Assembly (NCBI GenBank): GCA_033344895.1
Contig: JAWPMN010000001.1
Span: 2,860,001-2,924,000 of the forward strand
Origin: Alphaproteobacteria bacterium
Lineage (GTDB): Bacteria; Pseudomonadota; Alphaproteobacteria; UBA8366; Aestuariispiraceae
Direction: 5' to 3'
DNA: 64,000 bases
The position numbers and the translations under genes are program-made. Shown piece by piece: positions 7,568-16,602 of the stretch (positions are counted from its first letter, which is position 1; every line of letters begins with the position of its first letter). The notes under the pieces are model-generated. The model did not search any database. It was not told where the DNA came from and saw nothing but the letters and a program-made list of their open reading frames with translations.

Positions 7568-8131
7568 CTAGTCCTCGTCGCCGTTATAGGCTATTTCGAC
7601 CACCTCGATTTCCTCCGGGCCCGTCGGTGTCTGAACCTTGACGACGTCACCCTCTTCCGCCTTCAGCAGCGCCCGGGCAATGGGGGAGACCCAACTGACC
7701 TCCCCGCGTTCGATACGGGCCTCGTCGACGCCCACAATTCGGATCGTCTTTTCCTCTCCGCGGTGATTTTCAAAGGTCACCGTGGCGCCGAAGAATATCT
7801 GGTCGCGGTTGGTCTGGCGTTCCTGATAGACGATCTCGGCGATTTCCAGCCGCTTGGTGAGGAACCGTATGCGTCGGTCGATCTCGCGCAGCCGTTTCTT
7901 GCCGTAGATGTAGTCGCCGTTTTCAGACCGGTCGCCGTTGCCCGCCGCCCAGGATACGATGTCGACAACCTTCGGCCGTTCTTCGCGCAACAGGTGCTGC
8001 AGCTCAGACTGCAGTCGCTTGTAGCCTGCGGGGGTCATATAGTTTTTCGTCCCGCGCGGCAGGGTTGATGCGCCGTCGGGCAGGTCCTCTTCCTCTTCGG
8101 AATCGGATTCCTTGGTAAACGCCTTACTCAT
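7568..8131 (-). CDS. greB: Transcription elongation factor GreB
   Basis: This 187-residue protein begins MSKAFTKESD, the usual GreB opening, followed by an acidic linker, an N-terminal coiled coil (about residues 33-105) with the acidic tip GNGDRSENGDY (Asp67, Glu70, Asp73) and a C-terminal FKBP-like domain. GreB rescues backtracked RNA polymerase by stimulating transcript cleavage through the secondary channel. The insert EEEEDLPDG near the N terminus is slightly longer than in enterobacterial GreB. It starts 9 nt after the potG stop, with AAAGAG just ahead, so it may be co-transcribed with the polyamine operon. Confidence 0.92.
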   Translation of the reverse strand: MSKAFTKESDSEEEEDLPDGASTLPRGTKNYMTPAGYKRLQSELQHLLREERPKVVDIVSWAAGNGDRSENGDYIYGKKRLREIDRRIRFLTKRLEIAEIVYQERQTNRDQIFFGATVTFENHRGEEKTIRIVGVDEARIERGEVSWVSPIARALLKAEEGDVVKVQTPTGPEEIEVVEIAYNGDED

Positions 8132-8140
8132 GGGAACTCT

Positions 8141-9238
8141 TTACTCGGCCAGGACCAACGTGTCTTTCCGGCGCCAGCTCACCCAGCGACGGTCGCCCGG
8201 ATTGGTGGTCGCGACGACGGATCGTTCACTGTTCTGCGTCGTCACCGAAAAATCCAACCCGGATTCGGTTTTGACGAAGACATGGCTCTCATTGCCGTAA
8301 TATGCAACCTGCGTCACGCGGCCTTCCAGGGCGAGGCACTCGTCATCCGACGGCTTCTCCGCCGAGACCATGGCCTTCTCCGGCCGGATGGCGATACCGA
8401 TCTTGCCTTTTGCCGACCCGTCAAAGGGTAGCCGGATGTCGCCGATACCGTCGATATTGACGGAAATTTCACCGCCCGACGCCGTCTTCACGAACCCTTC
8501 GAAGAGATTCATCTTGCCGATGAAATCGGCCACGAAACGGCAGTTCGGATATTCGTAGAGATCACGCGGATGGGCCAGTTGGCGGACGCGCCCGGATTCC
8601 ATTACCGCAACACGATCCGCCATGCTCAGCGCTTCATCCTGGTCGTGGGTCACCATGACGAAGGTGATGCCGACCTTGGCCTGAAGATTGCGCAGTTCCA
8701 GCTGCATGGCCTCGCGCAGTTTGGCATCGAGGGCCGATAGCGGTTCGTCCAGCAGCAGCACTTTCGGACGCTTCACCAGCGCGCGCGCCAGGGCGACCCG
8801 CTGGCGTTGACCACCGGACAACTGATCGGGCATGCGGTCGCCGTATCCCGGAAGTTGAACCAGCCCCAGGGCCTCCTCGACCCGTTCCTTGGTTTCCGAC
8901 GCCGGCACGCGATCCATTTTCAGGCCATAGGCGACGTTGTCCGCGACGGTCATATGCGGGAAGACCGCGTAGGATTGGAAGACCATGTTCACGGGCCGCT
9001 TGTTCGGGGCCACATCGTCCATGATCTGGCCATCGATTTCGACTGTGCCGTCGCTGGGCACTTCGAAGCCGGCGATCATGCGCAACAGGGTGGTCTTGCC
9101 GCAGCCGCTGGGACCCAGCAGGGCGAAGAACTCCCCCTCCTTGATGTCGATCGACACGTTGTCGACGGCAAGGACTTCGCTGCCGAAGCGTTTGGTTACG
9201 GAACGGATGCCGATGATTGTCTTGGCGCCGTCGGTCAT
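8141..9238 (-). CDS. potG: Putrescine/spermidine ABC transporter ATPase
   Basis: A 365-residue ABC ATPase: Walker A GPSGCGKTT (42-50), Q-loop FQSYAVFPHM, signature LSGGQ (140-144), Walker B LLLDEP (161-166), and a C-terminal TOBE region (about 285-360). The length and the C-terminal domain place it with PotG/PotA importers rather than exporters. It powers uptake of polyamines from the periplasm through the two permeases encoded just upstream; its start overlaps the stop of the PotI-like gene by four bases (ATGA). Context with an aminotransferase of the SpuC type favours putrescine as substrate. Confidence 0.92.
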   Translation of the reverse strand: MTDGAKTIIGIRSVTKRFGSEVLAVDNVSIDIKEGEFFALLGPSGCGKTTLLRMIAGFEVPSDGTVEIDGQIMDDVAPNKRPVNMVFQSYAVFPHMTVADNVAYGLKMDRVPASETKERVEEALGLVQLPGYGDRMPDQLSGGQRQRVALARALVKRPKVLLLDEPLSALDAKLREAMQLELRNLQAKVGITFVMVTHDQDEALSMADRVAVMESGRVRQLAHPRDLYEYPNCRFVADFIGKMNLFEGFVKTASGGEISVNIDGIGDIRLPFDGSAKGKIGIAIRPEKAMVSAEKPSDDECLALEGRVTQVAYYGNESHVFVKTESGLDFSVTTQNSERSVVATTNPGDRRWVSWRRKDTLVLAE

Positions 9239-10080
9239 TTCTTATCGGCCCCTTTGCTCTGCAGCCACATGGCGATGGCGGTTAGGAAGACGGTGATGAC
9301 GATCAGAACGGTTGAAGCCGCGTTGACCTCCGGCGTCACCGAGAAACGGACCATGGAGTAGACCTTGACCGGGAAGGTCACGGTATCCGGGCCCGAGGTG
9401 AAGAAGGTGATGACGAAGTCGTCCAGCGACAGGGTGAAGGCCAGCAGGGCGCCCGCGACCAGACCGGGCTTCATGTGCGGGATGATGACGTCGCGGTAGA
9501 CCTGCCAATCGCTGGCGCCCAGATCGCGGGCGGCCTCCTCCTGCTCCCGGTTGAAGCCTGCCAGACGCGCCCGGACGATGACGGCGACAAAGGGGAAGGT
9601 AAAGCTGATATGGGCGATGGTGATGTTGCCCAGATTTATGGGCCAGGGCAGATCGTTGGGCCAGCCGATACGGGCAAAGAAGGCCAGCATGGCCACGCCC
9701 ATGCAAATCTCGGGAATGACGATGGGCAGGGCCATCGTGCCTTCGTAGAGCGGCTTCAGCGGGAACCGGAAACGCCAGAGCAGGATCGCCACCATCGCCC
9801 CAAGGACCAGCGAGACGACGGTGGAGACCAGGGCGATCGTCATGGAATTCCCGAAGGCGATCATCAGGTCTTCGTTGCCGAACAGCTTTTCGTAATACTT
9901 GGTGGAAAAGCCGCGCCAGACGATGTTGCGCCGACTGTCGTTGAAACTGAATGCCATCAGTGTCAGCAAGGGCACATAGAGGAAGAGAAAGGTCATGACC
10001 ATGATCGTGACCAGCGGCCATTTCCGCAGATAGTCCAGCGGCCCGGCCGGTTCGCGTCCGAAGAGGGTCTTCTTTGCCAT
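9235..10080 (-). CDS. potI: Putrescine ABC transporter permease (PotI/PotC-like)
   Basis: This 281-residue inner-membrane protein has about six hydrophobic segments (first at about 25-45, VTIMVMTFLFLYVPLLTLMA) and the ABC permease EAA loop EQEEAARDLGASDWQVYRDV (about 180-200) followed by PHMKPGLVAG, which docks on the ATPase. The opening (SFNDSRRNIVWRGFST) is typical of PotI/PotC. It lies 4 nt after the PotH-like gene and overlaps potG, so the three are translated from one message. Confidence 0.92.
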   Translation of the reverse strand: MAKKTLFGREPAGPLDYLRKWPLVTIMVMTFLFLYVPLLTLMAFSFNDSRRNIVWRGFSTKYYEKLFGNEDLMIAFGNSMTIALVSTVVSLVLGAMVAILLWRFRFPLKPLYEGTMALPIVIPEICMGVAMLAFFARIGWPNDLPWPINLGNITIAHISFTFPFVAVIVRARLAGFNREQEEAARDLGASDWQVYRDVIIPHMKPGLVAGALLAFTLSLDDFVITFFTSGPDTVTFPVKVYSMVRFSVTPEVNAASTVLIVITVFLTAIAMWLQSKGADKK

Positions 10081-10084
10081 CGCG

Positions 10085-11014
10085 TCAGCCCTCCAGCCCG
10101 TCGCGACCGCCGCGCCGTGCCATCAGCGCGCGGATCGCAAGGGCCCCGAAGGTGATGTACATCAGAAGGAAGGACAGCGCCGACCCGAAGGGCCAGTCAT
10201 TCGCCGATTTGAACTGGCGTTCGATGATCGTGGCGATCATCGTGCTGTCTGGTCCCCCCAGCAGGTCCGGAGTCAGGAAACTGCCCAGCGCCGGGATGAA
10301 GGTGATGATGATACCGGAAATGATGCCGGGCAGCGCCAGCGGCACGACCACATTCCAGAGCGTTCGAAGATGGCCAGCGCCGAGATCGAGGCTGGCCTCC
10401 AGATAGGACCGGTCGAGACGCTCCAGCGCAGCATAGAGCGGCAGGACCATGAAGGGCAGATGGACATAGACCAGTCCCAGTATCACGGCCTGGTCGTTGT
10501 ACAGCAGTTCCAGCGGCTGGTACCGCTCGCCAAACAGGGCGAGCGCAACGCCGCCCATACCGACCAGATTGAACAGCGCCTGGATCTGCGCCTCAATCCA
10601 TTCCAGCGTGAAATTAACATAGCCGCGCGTGCGAAGGACCGCGATCAGCGCATAGGTGCGGATCAGCAGATTTGTCCAGAAGGGCAGCATGATGCCCAGC
10701 AGCAGCAGGCCTTTCCACTGACGGGGCGCATAAACGATGCCGAGCGCGACCGGCAGGCCGATAAACAGGCAGATCAGCGTCGCAATGCCGGCCATCCACA
10801 GCGACTTCCAGAAGATCGTCAGAATGTCGGCATTAAAGACACGCGCGTAGTTGTCGAGCGTCCAGGTGATGTCGATTCCGACGACGCCGACCTTTTCGCC
10901 AAAACTGAACAGCCAGATCAGGCCGAGCGGTATCAGAAAGAAAAGTACGAGCCAGAAGGTCGGCGGAATGCCGACGGCCCAGAATACCTGTCGGAACTTA
11001 TGCCAAGGCTCCAT
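10085..11014 (-). CDS. potH: Putrescine ABC transporter permease (PotH/PotB-like)
   Basis: A 309-residue permease with six or so membrane spans and the EAA loop YLEASLDLGAGHLRTLWNVV followed by PLALPGIISG. The N-terminal FWLVLFFLIPLGLIWLFSFG and the periplasmic segment ITWTLDNYARVFNADIL resemble PotH/PotB of polyamine importers. It forms the heterodimeric channel with the PotI-like protein. A strong hairpin (11043-11087) separates it from the upstream binding-protein gene and may lower its expression relative to that gene. Confidence 0.92.
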   Translation of the reverse strand: MEPWHKFRQVFWAVGIPPTFWLVLFFLIPLGLIWLFSFGEKVGVVGIDITWTLDNYARVFNADILTIFWKSLWMAGIATLICLFIGLPVALGIVYAPRQWKGLLLLGIMLPFWTNLLIRTYALIAVLRTRGYVNFTLEWIEAQIQALFNLVGMGGVALALFGERYQPLELLYNDQAVILGLVYVHLPFMVLPLYAALERLDRSYLEASLDLGAGHLRTLWNVVVPLALPGIISGIIITFIPALGSFLTPDLLGGPDSTMIATIIERQFKSANDWPFGSALSFLLMYITFGALAIRALMARRGGRDGLEG

Positions 11015-11042
11015 GCCGGTCGTGCCCCCTCGTTGACCGGGT

Positions 11043-11087
11043 TCCGATCGCGGCGCGCAGCATTTCGGACCGCGCGCCGCGGTCGGA
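11043..11087 (-). promoter_or_regulatory. Intercistronic hairpin between potF and potH
   Basis: A 16-pair stem joins 11043-11058 (ending CGCGGCGCGC) with 11072-11087 (starting GCGCGCCGCG), with one G-T pair and a 13-base loop. No T-run follows on the operon strand, so it is more likely an mRNA-stabilising or partial-termination element than a full terminator. Confidence 0.65.
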
Positions 11088-11112
11088 TATCAATCGGTTT
11101 CCCTTACGGCGA

Positions 11113-12207
11113 TCAGGCCGCCAGGAACCGGGTCCAGGCTTCGTCCTGCATGCGCGAGACGTCTTCACCCAGATATTCGCCCCATTCGCACTTGGCCAGC
11201 ACGTCTTCCGGCGGGAAGACCGAGGGATTCTTGTTGTAGCTGTCGTTGAGCAGCGCGCGGGCGGCCTCATTCGGCGTGGCATACTGGATGTAGTCGGCAA
11301 TCAGCGCGCCGGCCTGGGCATCCAGAATGTAGTTGATGAACTTGTGCGCATTCATCGGATGCGGTGCGTCCTTCGGGATGGCCAGGTTGTCCGCCCAGAT
11401 CAGGGAGCCTTCCTTCGGAATGGCATAGTCGATGTCGTCGTCTTCCAGCATGACCTGACCGATATCGCCCGACCACTCGATGGTGACGTCGACTTCGCCG
11501 GACAGCAGCAGGTCCTGCCCATTGTCCTCCGCGATCGTCTTGAAATGCGGTTTCTGCTTGATCAGCAGGTCCACTGCCGCGTCGATTTCTTCCTGGGTGC
11601 GTGGGTTCATGCCCGTGCCCAGATACATCGACACCATGCCGATCATCGAAGAGCTTTCGGACAGGATCGCCATCCGGCCGGAGAACGCGTCGCTGTCAAA
11701 GATCTGCGACCAGCTGGTGATGCCGCCGGGTACCGCGCTTTTGCGATAGCCGACACCCATCGTGCCCCACATGTAGGTCACGGAGTACTTGCGGCCAGGA
11801 TCGTAGTCCGCGTCGGTGAACAGCGGATTCAGATTCTTCACGTTGGGGATCATGCTGTAGTCCAGCGGCTCCAGCATGTCCGCGGCGATCATGCGCGCTA
11901 CATAGGTGTCGGACGGGACGATCACGTCGAAGCCCGGATTGCCTTCCCGAAGCTTGGCGAACAATTCGTCATTGTCCGCGAACAGCGACATGTTGGCTTC
12001 GATGTCCGTTTGGTTCTCGAAGTCCGACAGCGTCGTTTCGCCGATATAGGTGTCCCAGTTGTAGAAATTGACCTTCGGCTCCTCCCCGTGAGCGGCGGCA
12101 TGCGCCTTCGGGCCGAGGGTAATTCCGGCCCAGGCCGCACCGGCCCCGGCCATCGTCGCCTGCAGCATGCTGCGACGCGTCAGTCCTTTGTGAAACTTAC
12201 CTGTCAT
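11113..12207 (-). CDS. potF: Putrescine-binding periplasmic protein, Tat-exported
   Basis: This 364-residue solute-binding protein begins with a twin-arginine signal (LTRRSMLQATMAGAGAAWAG, cut near AHA-AAHG). The mature part opens KVNFYNWDTYIGETTLSDFE, the hallmark of PotD/PotF polyamine binders, and continues with NMSLFADNDELFAKL and a C-terminal MNAHKFINYILD helix. It captures putrescine or spermidine in the periplasm for the PotHIG importer. The ATG at 12207 with AGGAGAACAGGGA is chosen over an in-frame start at 12258 because the signal peptide starts there. Use of Tat rather than Sec export is seen in some alphaproteobacterial relatives. Confidence 0.92.
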   Translation of the reverse strand: MTGKFHKGLTRRSMLQATMAGAGAAWAGITLGPKAHAAAHGEEPKVNFYNWDTYIGETTLSDFENQTDIEANMSLFADNDELFAKLREGNPGFDVIVPSDTYVARMIAADMLEPLDYSMIPNVKNLNPLFTDADYDPGRKYSVTYMWGTMGVGYRKSAVPGGITSWSQIFDSDAFSGRMAILSESSSMIGMVSMYLGTGMNPRTQEEIDAAVDLLIKQKPHFKTIAEDNGQDLLLSGEVDVTIEWSGDIGQVMLEDDDIDYAIPKEGSLIWADNLAIPKDAPHPMNAHKFINYILDAQAGALIADYIQYATPNEAARALLNDSYNKNPSVFPPEDVLAKCEWGEYLGEDVSRMQDEAWTRFLAA

Positions 12208-12375
12208 TCCCTGTTCTCCTCTACTGGTTCCCGGTCCCGGTCGCGGTCGTTGCCACACCGGTTCGCCGGCTTTACCCCTGACTCGTGTCGGGAAGGCTCT
12301 AGCGGGCCGACCAATTCGACGAATCAGGGCATTTTCTGGGGTCCCCTGTCAATGCGTTCCGCGGTCCCTCGCGGC

Positions 12376-13758
12376 TCACATCATCCCCAGGTCGCGCGCC
12401 GTGGCGTCCAGACATTCGCGTGTCACGGACATCAGCGCGTCAATCTCGTCCTTCTCGATGATCAGCGGCGGCGACAGAACCATGGCATCGCCGCAGGCCC
12501 GCATGATCGCGTTGCGTTTGAAGAAATGGTCGCGACACATGGTGCCGACCTTGCCGGCTGGTTCGAACCGTTCGCGGGTTTCCTTGTTCTTCACCAGTTC
12601 AATGGCGCCGATCAGACCGACACTGCGGGTTTCGCCGACCAGCGGATGGTCGTTGAACTCCGCCAGGCGCTTGGCCAGATGCGGCCCTGTCTCGGTCGCC
12701 GTCTTTTCGACAAGGCCTTCGGATTCCAGAATTTCGATGTTCTTCAGGGCCACGGCGCAGGCAACCGGGTGCCCGGAATAGGTATATCCGTGGAAGAATT
12801 CGCCGCCATGGGCGGTGATCGTGTCGGCGACCCGGTCCGAGACGCCGGTCGCTGCAATCGGCATGTAGCCGGAGGACAGACCCTTCGCCATGGTGATCAG
12901 GTCCGGTTCGATGCCGAATGTCTCCAGTCCGAACCAATTGCCGGTGCGCCCGAAGCCGCAGATCACCTCGTCGGCGATCAGCAGGATGTCGTACTGTTTG
13001 CAGATGCGGTTGATCTCCGGCCAGTAGGTTTCCGGCGGGATGATCACGCCGCCGGCGCCCTGAATCGGCTCGCCGATAAAGGCCGCAACGTTCTCCGGAC
13101 CCAGTTCAAGAATCCGGTCTTCCAGCGACTTCGCCGCGTGCAGACCGAACTCGGCCGGGGTCATCTCGCCGCCCAGCTTGTACCAGTAGGGTTGCATGAC
13201 ATGGTGGATCGTCGGGATCAGCTTGCCGCCCTGCTTGTGCATCGGGGCCATGCCGCCCAATGCCGCGCCGGCCACGGTCGAGCCGTGGTAGGCGTTTTCA
13301 CGCCCGATGATGAAGCGCTTCTCCGGCTTCCCGGCGCATTGCCAATAGTGGTGCACCATCCGGACGTTGGTGTCGTTTGCTTCGGAACCGGAATTCGCGA
13401 AGAAGACCCGATTGAAATTCGCCGGCAGCTTCTCCGCCACTTTCGCGGCCAGTTCGATCGACGGCGCGTGGGCGGTCTTGAAGAAGGTATTGTAGTAGGG
13501 CAGCTCCTTCAGCTGGCGGTATGCCACTTCCGCCAGGTCGTCACGGCCGTAGCCGACATTGACGCACCACAGCCCGGCCATGCCGTCCAGAATCTTGTTG
13601 TTGTGCCCGTCATAGAGATAGACGCCTTCGGCGCGGGTAATGATGCGCGAGCCGCCTTCACCTGCCAGGCCCTTGTAATCCGTGAACGGATGCATGTGAT
13701 GGGCGGTGTCCAGGCGGACCAGTTCCTCGACGTCGAGGTTGCGGCGAATCTCGGTCAT
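12376..13758 (-). CDS. spuC: Putrescine-pyruvate-type class III aminotransferase
   Basis: A 460-residue class III PLP aminotransferase with Asp263 (LLIADEVICGFGRTG) and the PLP lysine Lys292 (MAKGLSSGYMP). The N-terminal HMHPFTDYKGLAGEGGSRII and MAGLWCVNVGYGR are typical of SpuC/omega-aminotransferases that use putrescine, cadaverine or spermidine with pyruvate. As first gene of the operon before potF, it would convert imported putrescine to 4-aminobutanal. Tandem palindromes 60 nt upstream (13818-13853) probably control the whole operon. A beta-alanine or other omega-amine specificity cannot be excluded. Confidence 0.88.
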   Translation of the reverse strand: MTEIRRNLDVEELVRLDTAHHMHPFTDYKGLAGEGGSRIITRAEGVYLYDGHNNKILDGMAGLWCVNVGYGRDDLAEVAYRQLKELPYYNTFFKTAHAPSIELAAKVAEKLPANFNRVFFANSGSEANDTNVRMVHHYWQCAGKPEKRFIIGRENAYHGSTVAGAALGGMAPMHKQGGKLIPTIHHVMQPYWYKLGGEMTPAEFGLHAAKSLEDRILELGPENVAAFIGEPIQGAGGVIIPPETYWPEINRICKQYDILLIADEVICGFGRTGNWFGLETFGIEPDLITMAKGLSSGYMPIAATGVSDRVADTITAHGGEFFHGYTYSGHPVACAVALKNIEILESEGLVEKTATETGPHLAKRLAEFNDHPLVGETRSVGLIGAIELVKNKETRERFEPAGKVGTMCRDHFFKRNAIMRACGDAMVLSPPLIIEKDEIDALMSVTRECLDATARDLGMM

Positions 13759-13817
13759 CTCTGATTTCCTTTTAGACTACAGGCACAGGCCGGGCGACCG
13801 GCGGGGCGACGTTAGCA

Positions 13818-13853
13818 AATGTGATCACATTAAGAAAGAGATGTGATCACATT
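13818..13853. promoter_or_regulatory. Tandem palindromic operator of the polyamine operon
   Basis: AATGTGATCACATT (13818-13831) is a perfect 14-bp palindrome, and ATGTGATCACAT recurs at 13841-13852 with a near-symmetric flank. Their centres are 22 bp apart, so two dimers would sit on the same face of the helix. The site is 60 bp upstream of the spuC-like start. The base pattern suits a GntR- or Lrp-type dimer; it is not a CRP site because the spacer between TGTGA and TCACA is absent. Confidence 0.65.
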
Positions 13854-13899
13854 TATGTGCCCGGCCACCGATCGGGTGTGCCGGCCGGATGGTGAAATG

Positions 13900-13932
13900 C
13901 GAACGGCCGCCCCGGATAGGGACGGCCGTTCG
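13900..13932 (-). terminator. Hairpin terminator after the chemoreceptor gene
   Basis: CGAACGGCCG (13900-13909) pairs with CGGCCGTTCG (13923-13932). On the minus strand it lies 18 nt after the chemoreceptor stop; the T-run is weak (GCATTTCACC), so termination may be incomplete. Confidence 0.55.
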
Positions 13933-13950
13933 TCAGCTAAGGGAGTTTGG

Positions 13951-16368
13951 TCAAGCGGCCCGTAGTTTTCCGAGGAACCCGTCGACCGCTTCGGACAGCC
14001 GTCCCGCGCCGGTGTCCAGCCCTTCGACTTCGTCCATGAGCTGGCGCGCCAGGGCGCCGGTGGAATTTGCCTGTTCCCGGACGGAGTCGATATTGCCGAC
14101 CACCTGGGAGGTACCGTCAGCGGCGCCTTCGGCATTGCGGGCAATTTCGGATGTAGCCGCGCCCTGTTCCTCCATGGCCGCGGCGACGGTGGAAATCACC
14201 TCATTTACCTTGGCTGCGGTTTCGGCAATGCGTTTGATCCGGCCAACCGCATCGTCGGTACTGCCCTGAATTTCGCGAACCAGATTGGCGATTTCGTCCG
14301 TGGCCTTGCCGGTCTGGCTTGCCAGGGCCTTGACCTCGTTGGCGACGACGGCAAAGCCCTTACCGGCCTCTCCGGCGCGCGCCGCCTCGATCGTGGCGTT
14401 GAGCGCCAGCAGATTCGTCTGTTCCGCGACCTCGGAAATCAACCGGACCGCCTCGCCGATACGTTCGGCGGAACCGGCCAGTTCCTGGATCGCGTTGTCG
14501 GTTTCCTGTGCCGAGGTCTGCGCTTCGGTAGCAACCTGAACGCAGGTCGCGATCTGGCGGGTGACTTCGGACACGGTTGCGGACAATTGCTCCGCAGCCG
14601 CGGCGACGGCCTGCACGTTGTTACTGGCCTGGGCCGAAGCCTGGGCCGCGCTGTCCGTGGACGTCGACGTCTCGGACGCACTGGCCAGCATCGAGGAAAC
14701 TGCCTCGCGCATTTCCTTCGTTGCGGTGCCGACCTGGGACAGCACGCCCATGACCGACTGCTCGAAGGTCTTGGCGAGCTCTTCGGTGGCGCGGCGCTTC
14801 TCTTCCTCGGCCTTCGCCTCCAGGCGTTGCTGCTCCTTCTGCAGACGTTCTTTTTCGAGCCCGTTCTCCTTGAAGACCTCCACAGTCTTCGCCATCGCGC
14901 CGATCTCGTCACCGCGTCCGGTCCCCGGCACGTCGACCGAATTGTCGCCCTCGGCCAGGGTGTTCATGCTGTCCGACAGGCGGGTGATCGGACGAACCAC
15001 GGTGAAGTTCGTCATGACGCCCATGCCGGCGGCCAGCAGCACGGCTGCCGCGACACCGACACCGATGAAGGCCAGACTGTCCTGCCGAACACTGTCCAGG
15101 ACACTCGAACCGACAAGGGTCAATTGTTCGCTGGACGCACTCAGATCCTGGGCGGCGGCCCGCATCGTTTCCTCCGCAGCGAGCCCGTCATTTGCGCGGG
15201 CCACCATCTCTCCATACTTGGCGAGATAGCGGTCGGCTGACTGAATCATCGTCTGGGACGTCTTTCTCAGTACATCGTCGGGGGTCAGTTCCGAAAGTGT
15301 CTGCGCGGATTTCTTCATCGCGCCGATCAGCTTCTCGGTCTCCTGGAGGTTCTTCTCGAATGCTTCACGGGTCGTCAGTTGACCAAAGGATGCCTTCAGT
15401 GTCGCAAGCTGACGGAAAACCAGGGTCAGGCGCGTGGCCTCACGCTCAATCGCCTGACGCATCGTCAGTTCCGCAGAGGTTGTCTTCACTTTTTCGGAGG
15501 CGGCATCGAAGACTTCGCGTTGCTTGTCCGCGATCTTGGACACGGCGGTGATGAAATCCGCCAGAAGAGCGTCTGCGGTAACCCCGGCGGTCAGGCTGTT
15601 CGGATTTTTCACCGCCTTGGCGAATGCCTTGCGGTAATCCTGGGCCAGTTTCGATATCCGGTTGGCGTCCTCCTCCAGCGAGGTGCCCGCGAGCGTATTT
15701 TTGAGAGTCACCGAGTCGACGAAGATTTCCTTCACAAGGTCATTCACCGCGTTCGACGCGCCCTCTCGGCCGGTATATCGGAAGATGGCGGCTTCAACAC
15801 CCGCCCGGCGGGCGAGGTCCTTGAGGGAATTCGTTACATCGACGACCGCGAAAGCGGCTTCCTGTTCCTTGGCAGCGGTCTCTGCGGCGGATTTTGCCCA
15901 TGTGAGCTGCATTTCCTGGCCGCTAGCGACTGTCGTGGCAGCCTTCAGGACAGTTTGCAGATCCTTGTCCAGTTCCTCGATTGTCTGAACTTGGGTCAGG
16001 CGCAAGTCGGTGTAGAAGTTTAGGTTGGCTTCAAAGCTGTCGACCGCTTCCAGCGCGGCGAGCCGGACCGCCTCTGCTTCGGCGTCCAGTCGGCCCTCCA
16101 GGCTTGAGATTGCCGTTCGGGTTGCTTCGATATCGGCCAGTGCAGTATCGGCATCCGCGGGGTCCACAGTTCGGCCAAACCGTTCCGTGTTGATCTGCGC
16201 ACGGGCAAGGGCATTGGAGACCGCGCTGCTGGTTTCAACGACCTGCGTGCCTTCGTTCATCGCACTCAAGCCACGGTAACCGACGAACCCCACCGCCAGA
16301 ATCAACACCGCCATAAAGCAGAAACCGGCGCCCAGTTTCCACGAAATCCTGATATCGTCGAGTTTCAT
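13951..16368 (-). CDS. Methyl-accepting chemotaxis protein with large helical periplasmic domain
   Basis: An 805-residue chemoreceptor. A membrane helix (about 10-30, [20 protein letters not shown]), an all-helical periplasmic part of about 390 residues, a second membrane helix ([20 protein letters not shown]), a HAMP domain ([19 protein letters not shown]) and a C-terminal signalling coiled coil with the conserved hairpin tip [19 protein letters not shown]. The size and helicity of the sensor fit the helical bimodular (HBM) class. The ATG at 16368 with GGAAACGGA is preferred over 16461, which has no binding site. It is divergent from a secreted Cache-like protein (16603), a possible ligand-binding partner. 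Confidence 0.9.
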   Translation of the reverse strand: MKLDDIRISWKLGAGFCFMAVLILAVGFVGYRGLSAMNEGTQVVETSSAVSNALARAQINTERFGRTVDPADADTALADIEATRTAISSLEGRLDAEAEAVRLAALEAVDSFEANLNFYTDLRLTQVQTIEELDKDLQTVLKAATTVASGQEMQLTWAKSAAETAAKEQEAAFAVVDVTNSLKDLARRAGVEAAIFRYTGREGASNAVNDLVKEIFVDSVTLKNTLAGTSLEEDANRISKLAQDYRKAFAKAVKNPNSLTAGVTADALLADFITAVSKIADKQREVFDAASEKVKTTSAELTMRQAIEREATRLTLVFRQLATLKASFGQLTTREAFEKNLQETEKLIGAMKKSAQTLSELTPDDVLRKTSQTMIQSADRYLAKYGEMVARANDGLAAEETMRAAAQDLSASSEQLTLVGSSVLDSVRQDSLAFIGVGVAAAVLLAAGMGVMTNFTVVRPITRLSDSMNTLAEGDNSVDVPGTGRGDEIGAMAKTVEVFKENGLEKERLQKEQQRLEAKAEEEKRRATEELAKTFEQSVMGVLSQVGTATKEMREAVSSMLASASETSTSTDSAAQASAQASNNVQAVAAAAEQLSATVSEVTRQIATCVQVATEAQTSAQETDNAIQELAGSAERIGEAVRLISEVAEQTNLLALNATIEAARAGEAGKGFAVVANEVKALASQTGKATDEIANLVREIQGSTDDAVGRIKRIAETAAKVNEVISTVAAAMEEQGAATSEIARNAEGAADGTSQVVGNIDSVREQANSTGALARQLMDEVEGLDTGAGRLSEAVDGFLGKLRAA

Positions 16369-16478
16369 TCCGTTTCCGTCCCGTTCAAGTCCTGCCGGAG
16401 ATCTTGCTGTCCGTTTTTGCGGACGACCTTTCTTGATCGGCAACATAAGCTTCAACTTCATAATTAATTGTTAACACA

Positions 16479-16498
16479 TGTCTAGGTACGTGTAGACA
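16479..16498. promoter_or_regulatory. Inverted repeat in the chemoreceptor / Cache-protein divergent region
   Basis: TGTCTA (16479-16484) and TAGACA (16493-16498) form a hyphenated dyad with an 8-bp spacer; an 8-bp palindrome TGTTAACA lies nearby at 16469-16476. The region is AT-rich and lies between two divergent genes, so one or both may be regulator sites. Confidence 0.35.
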
Positions 16499-16602
16499 AC
16501 ATCCGGCGAATAGACCGGGACATGAAACAATGCGTAATCGTGAATACATAGAATCATGCAAACGTTCCGCGCCTTGAAGCGTGGGGCGTGGGAGGAGGAA
16601 AT

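Noticed and set aside
9475-11239. Plus-strand open frames over the pot permeases
   Set aside because: Antisense shadows of PotI and PotH, rich in His, Gln and Arg and without recognisable motifs.
11344-13764. Plus-strand open frame of 806 codons
   Set aside because: Antisense to the potF and spuC genes, which carry clear family motifs, ribosome binding sites and operon structure.
13818-13853. CRP/FNR binding site
   Set aside because: TGTGA and TCACA are directly fused (TGTGATCACA) instead of being separated by six bases, so the symmetry does not match CRP or FNR.
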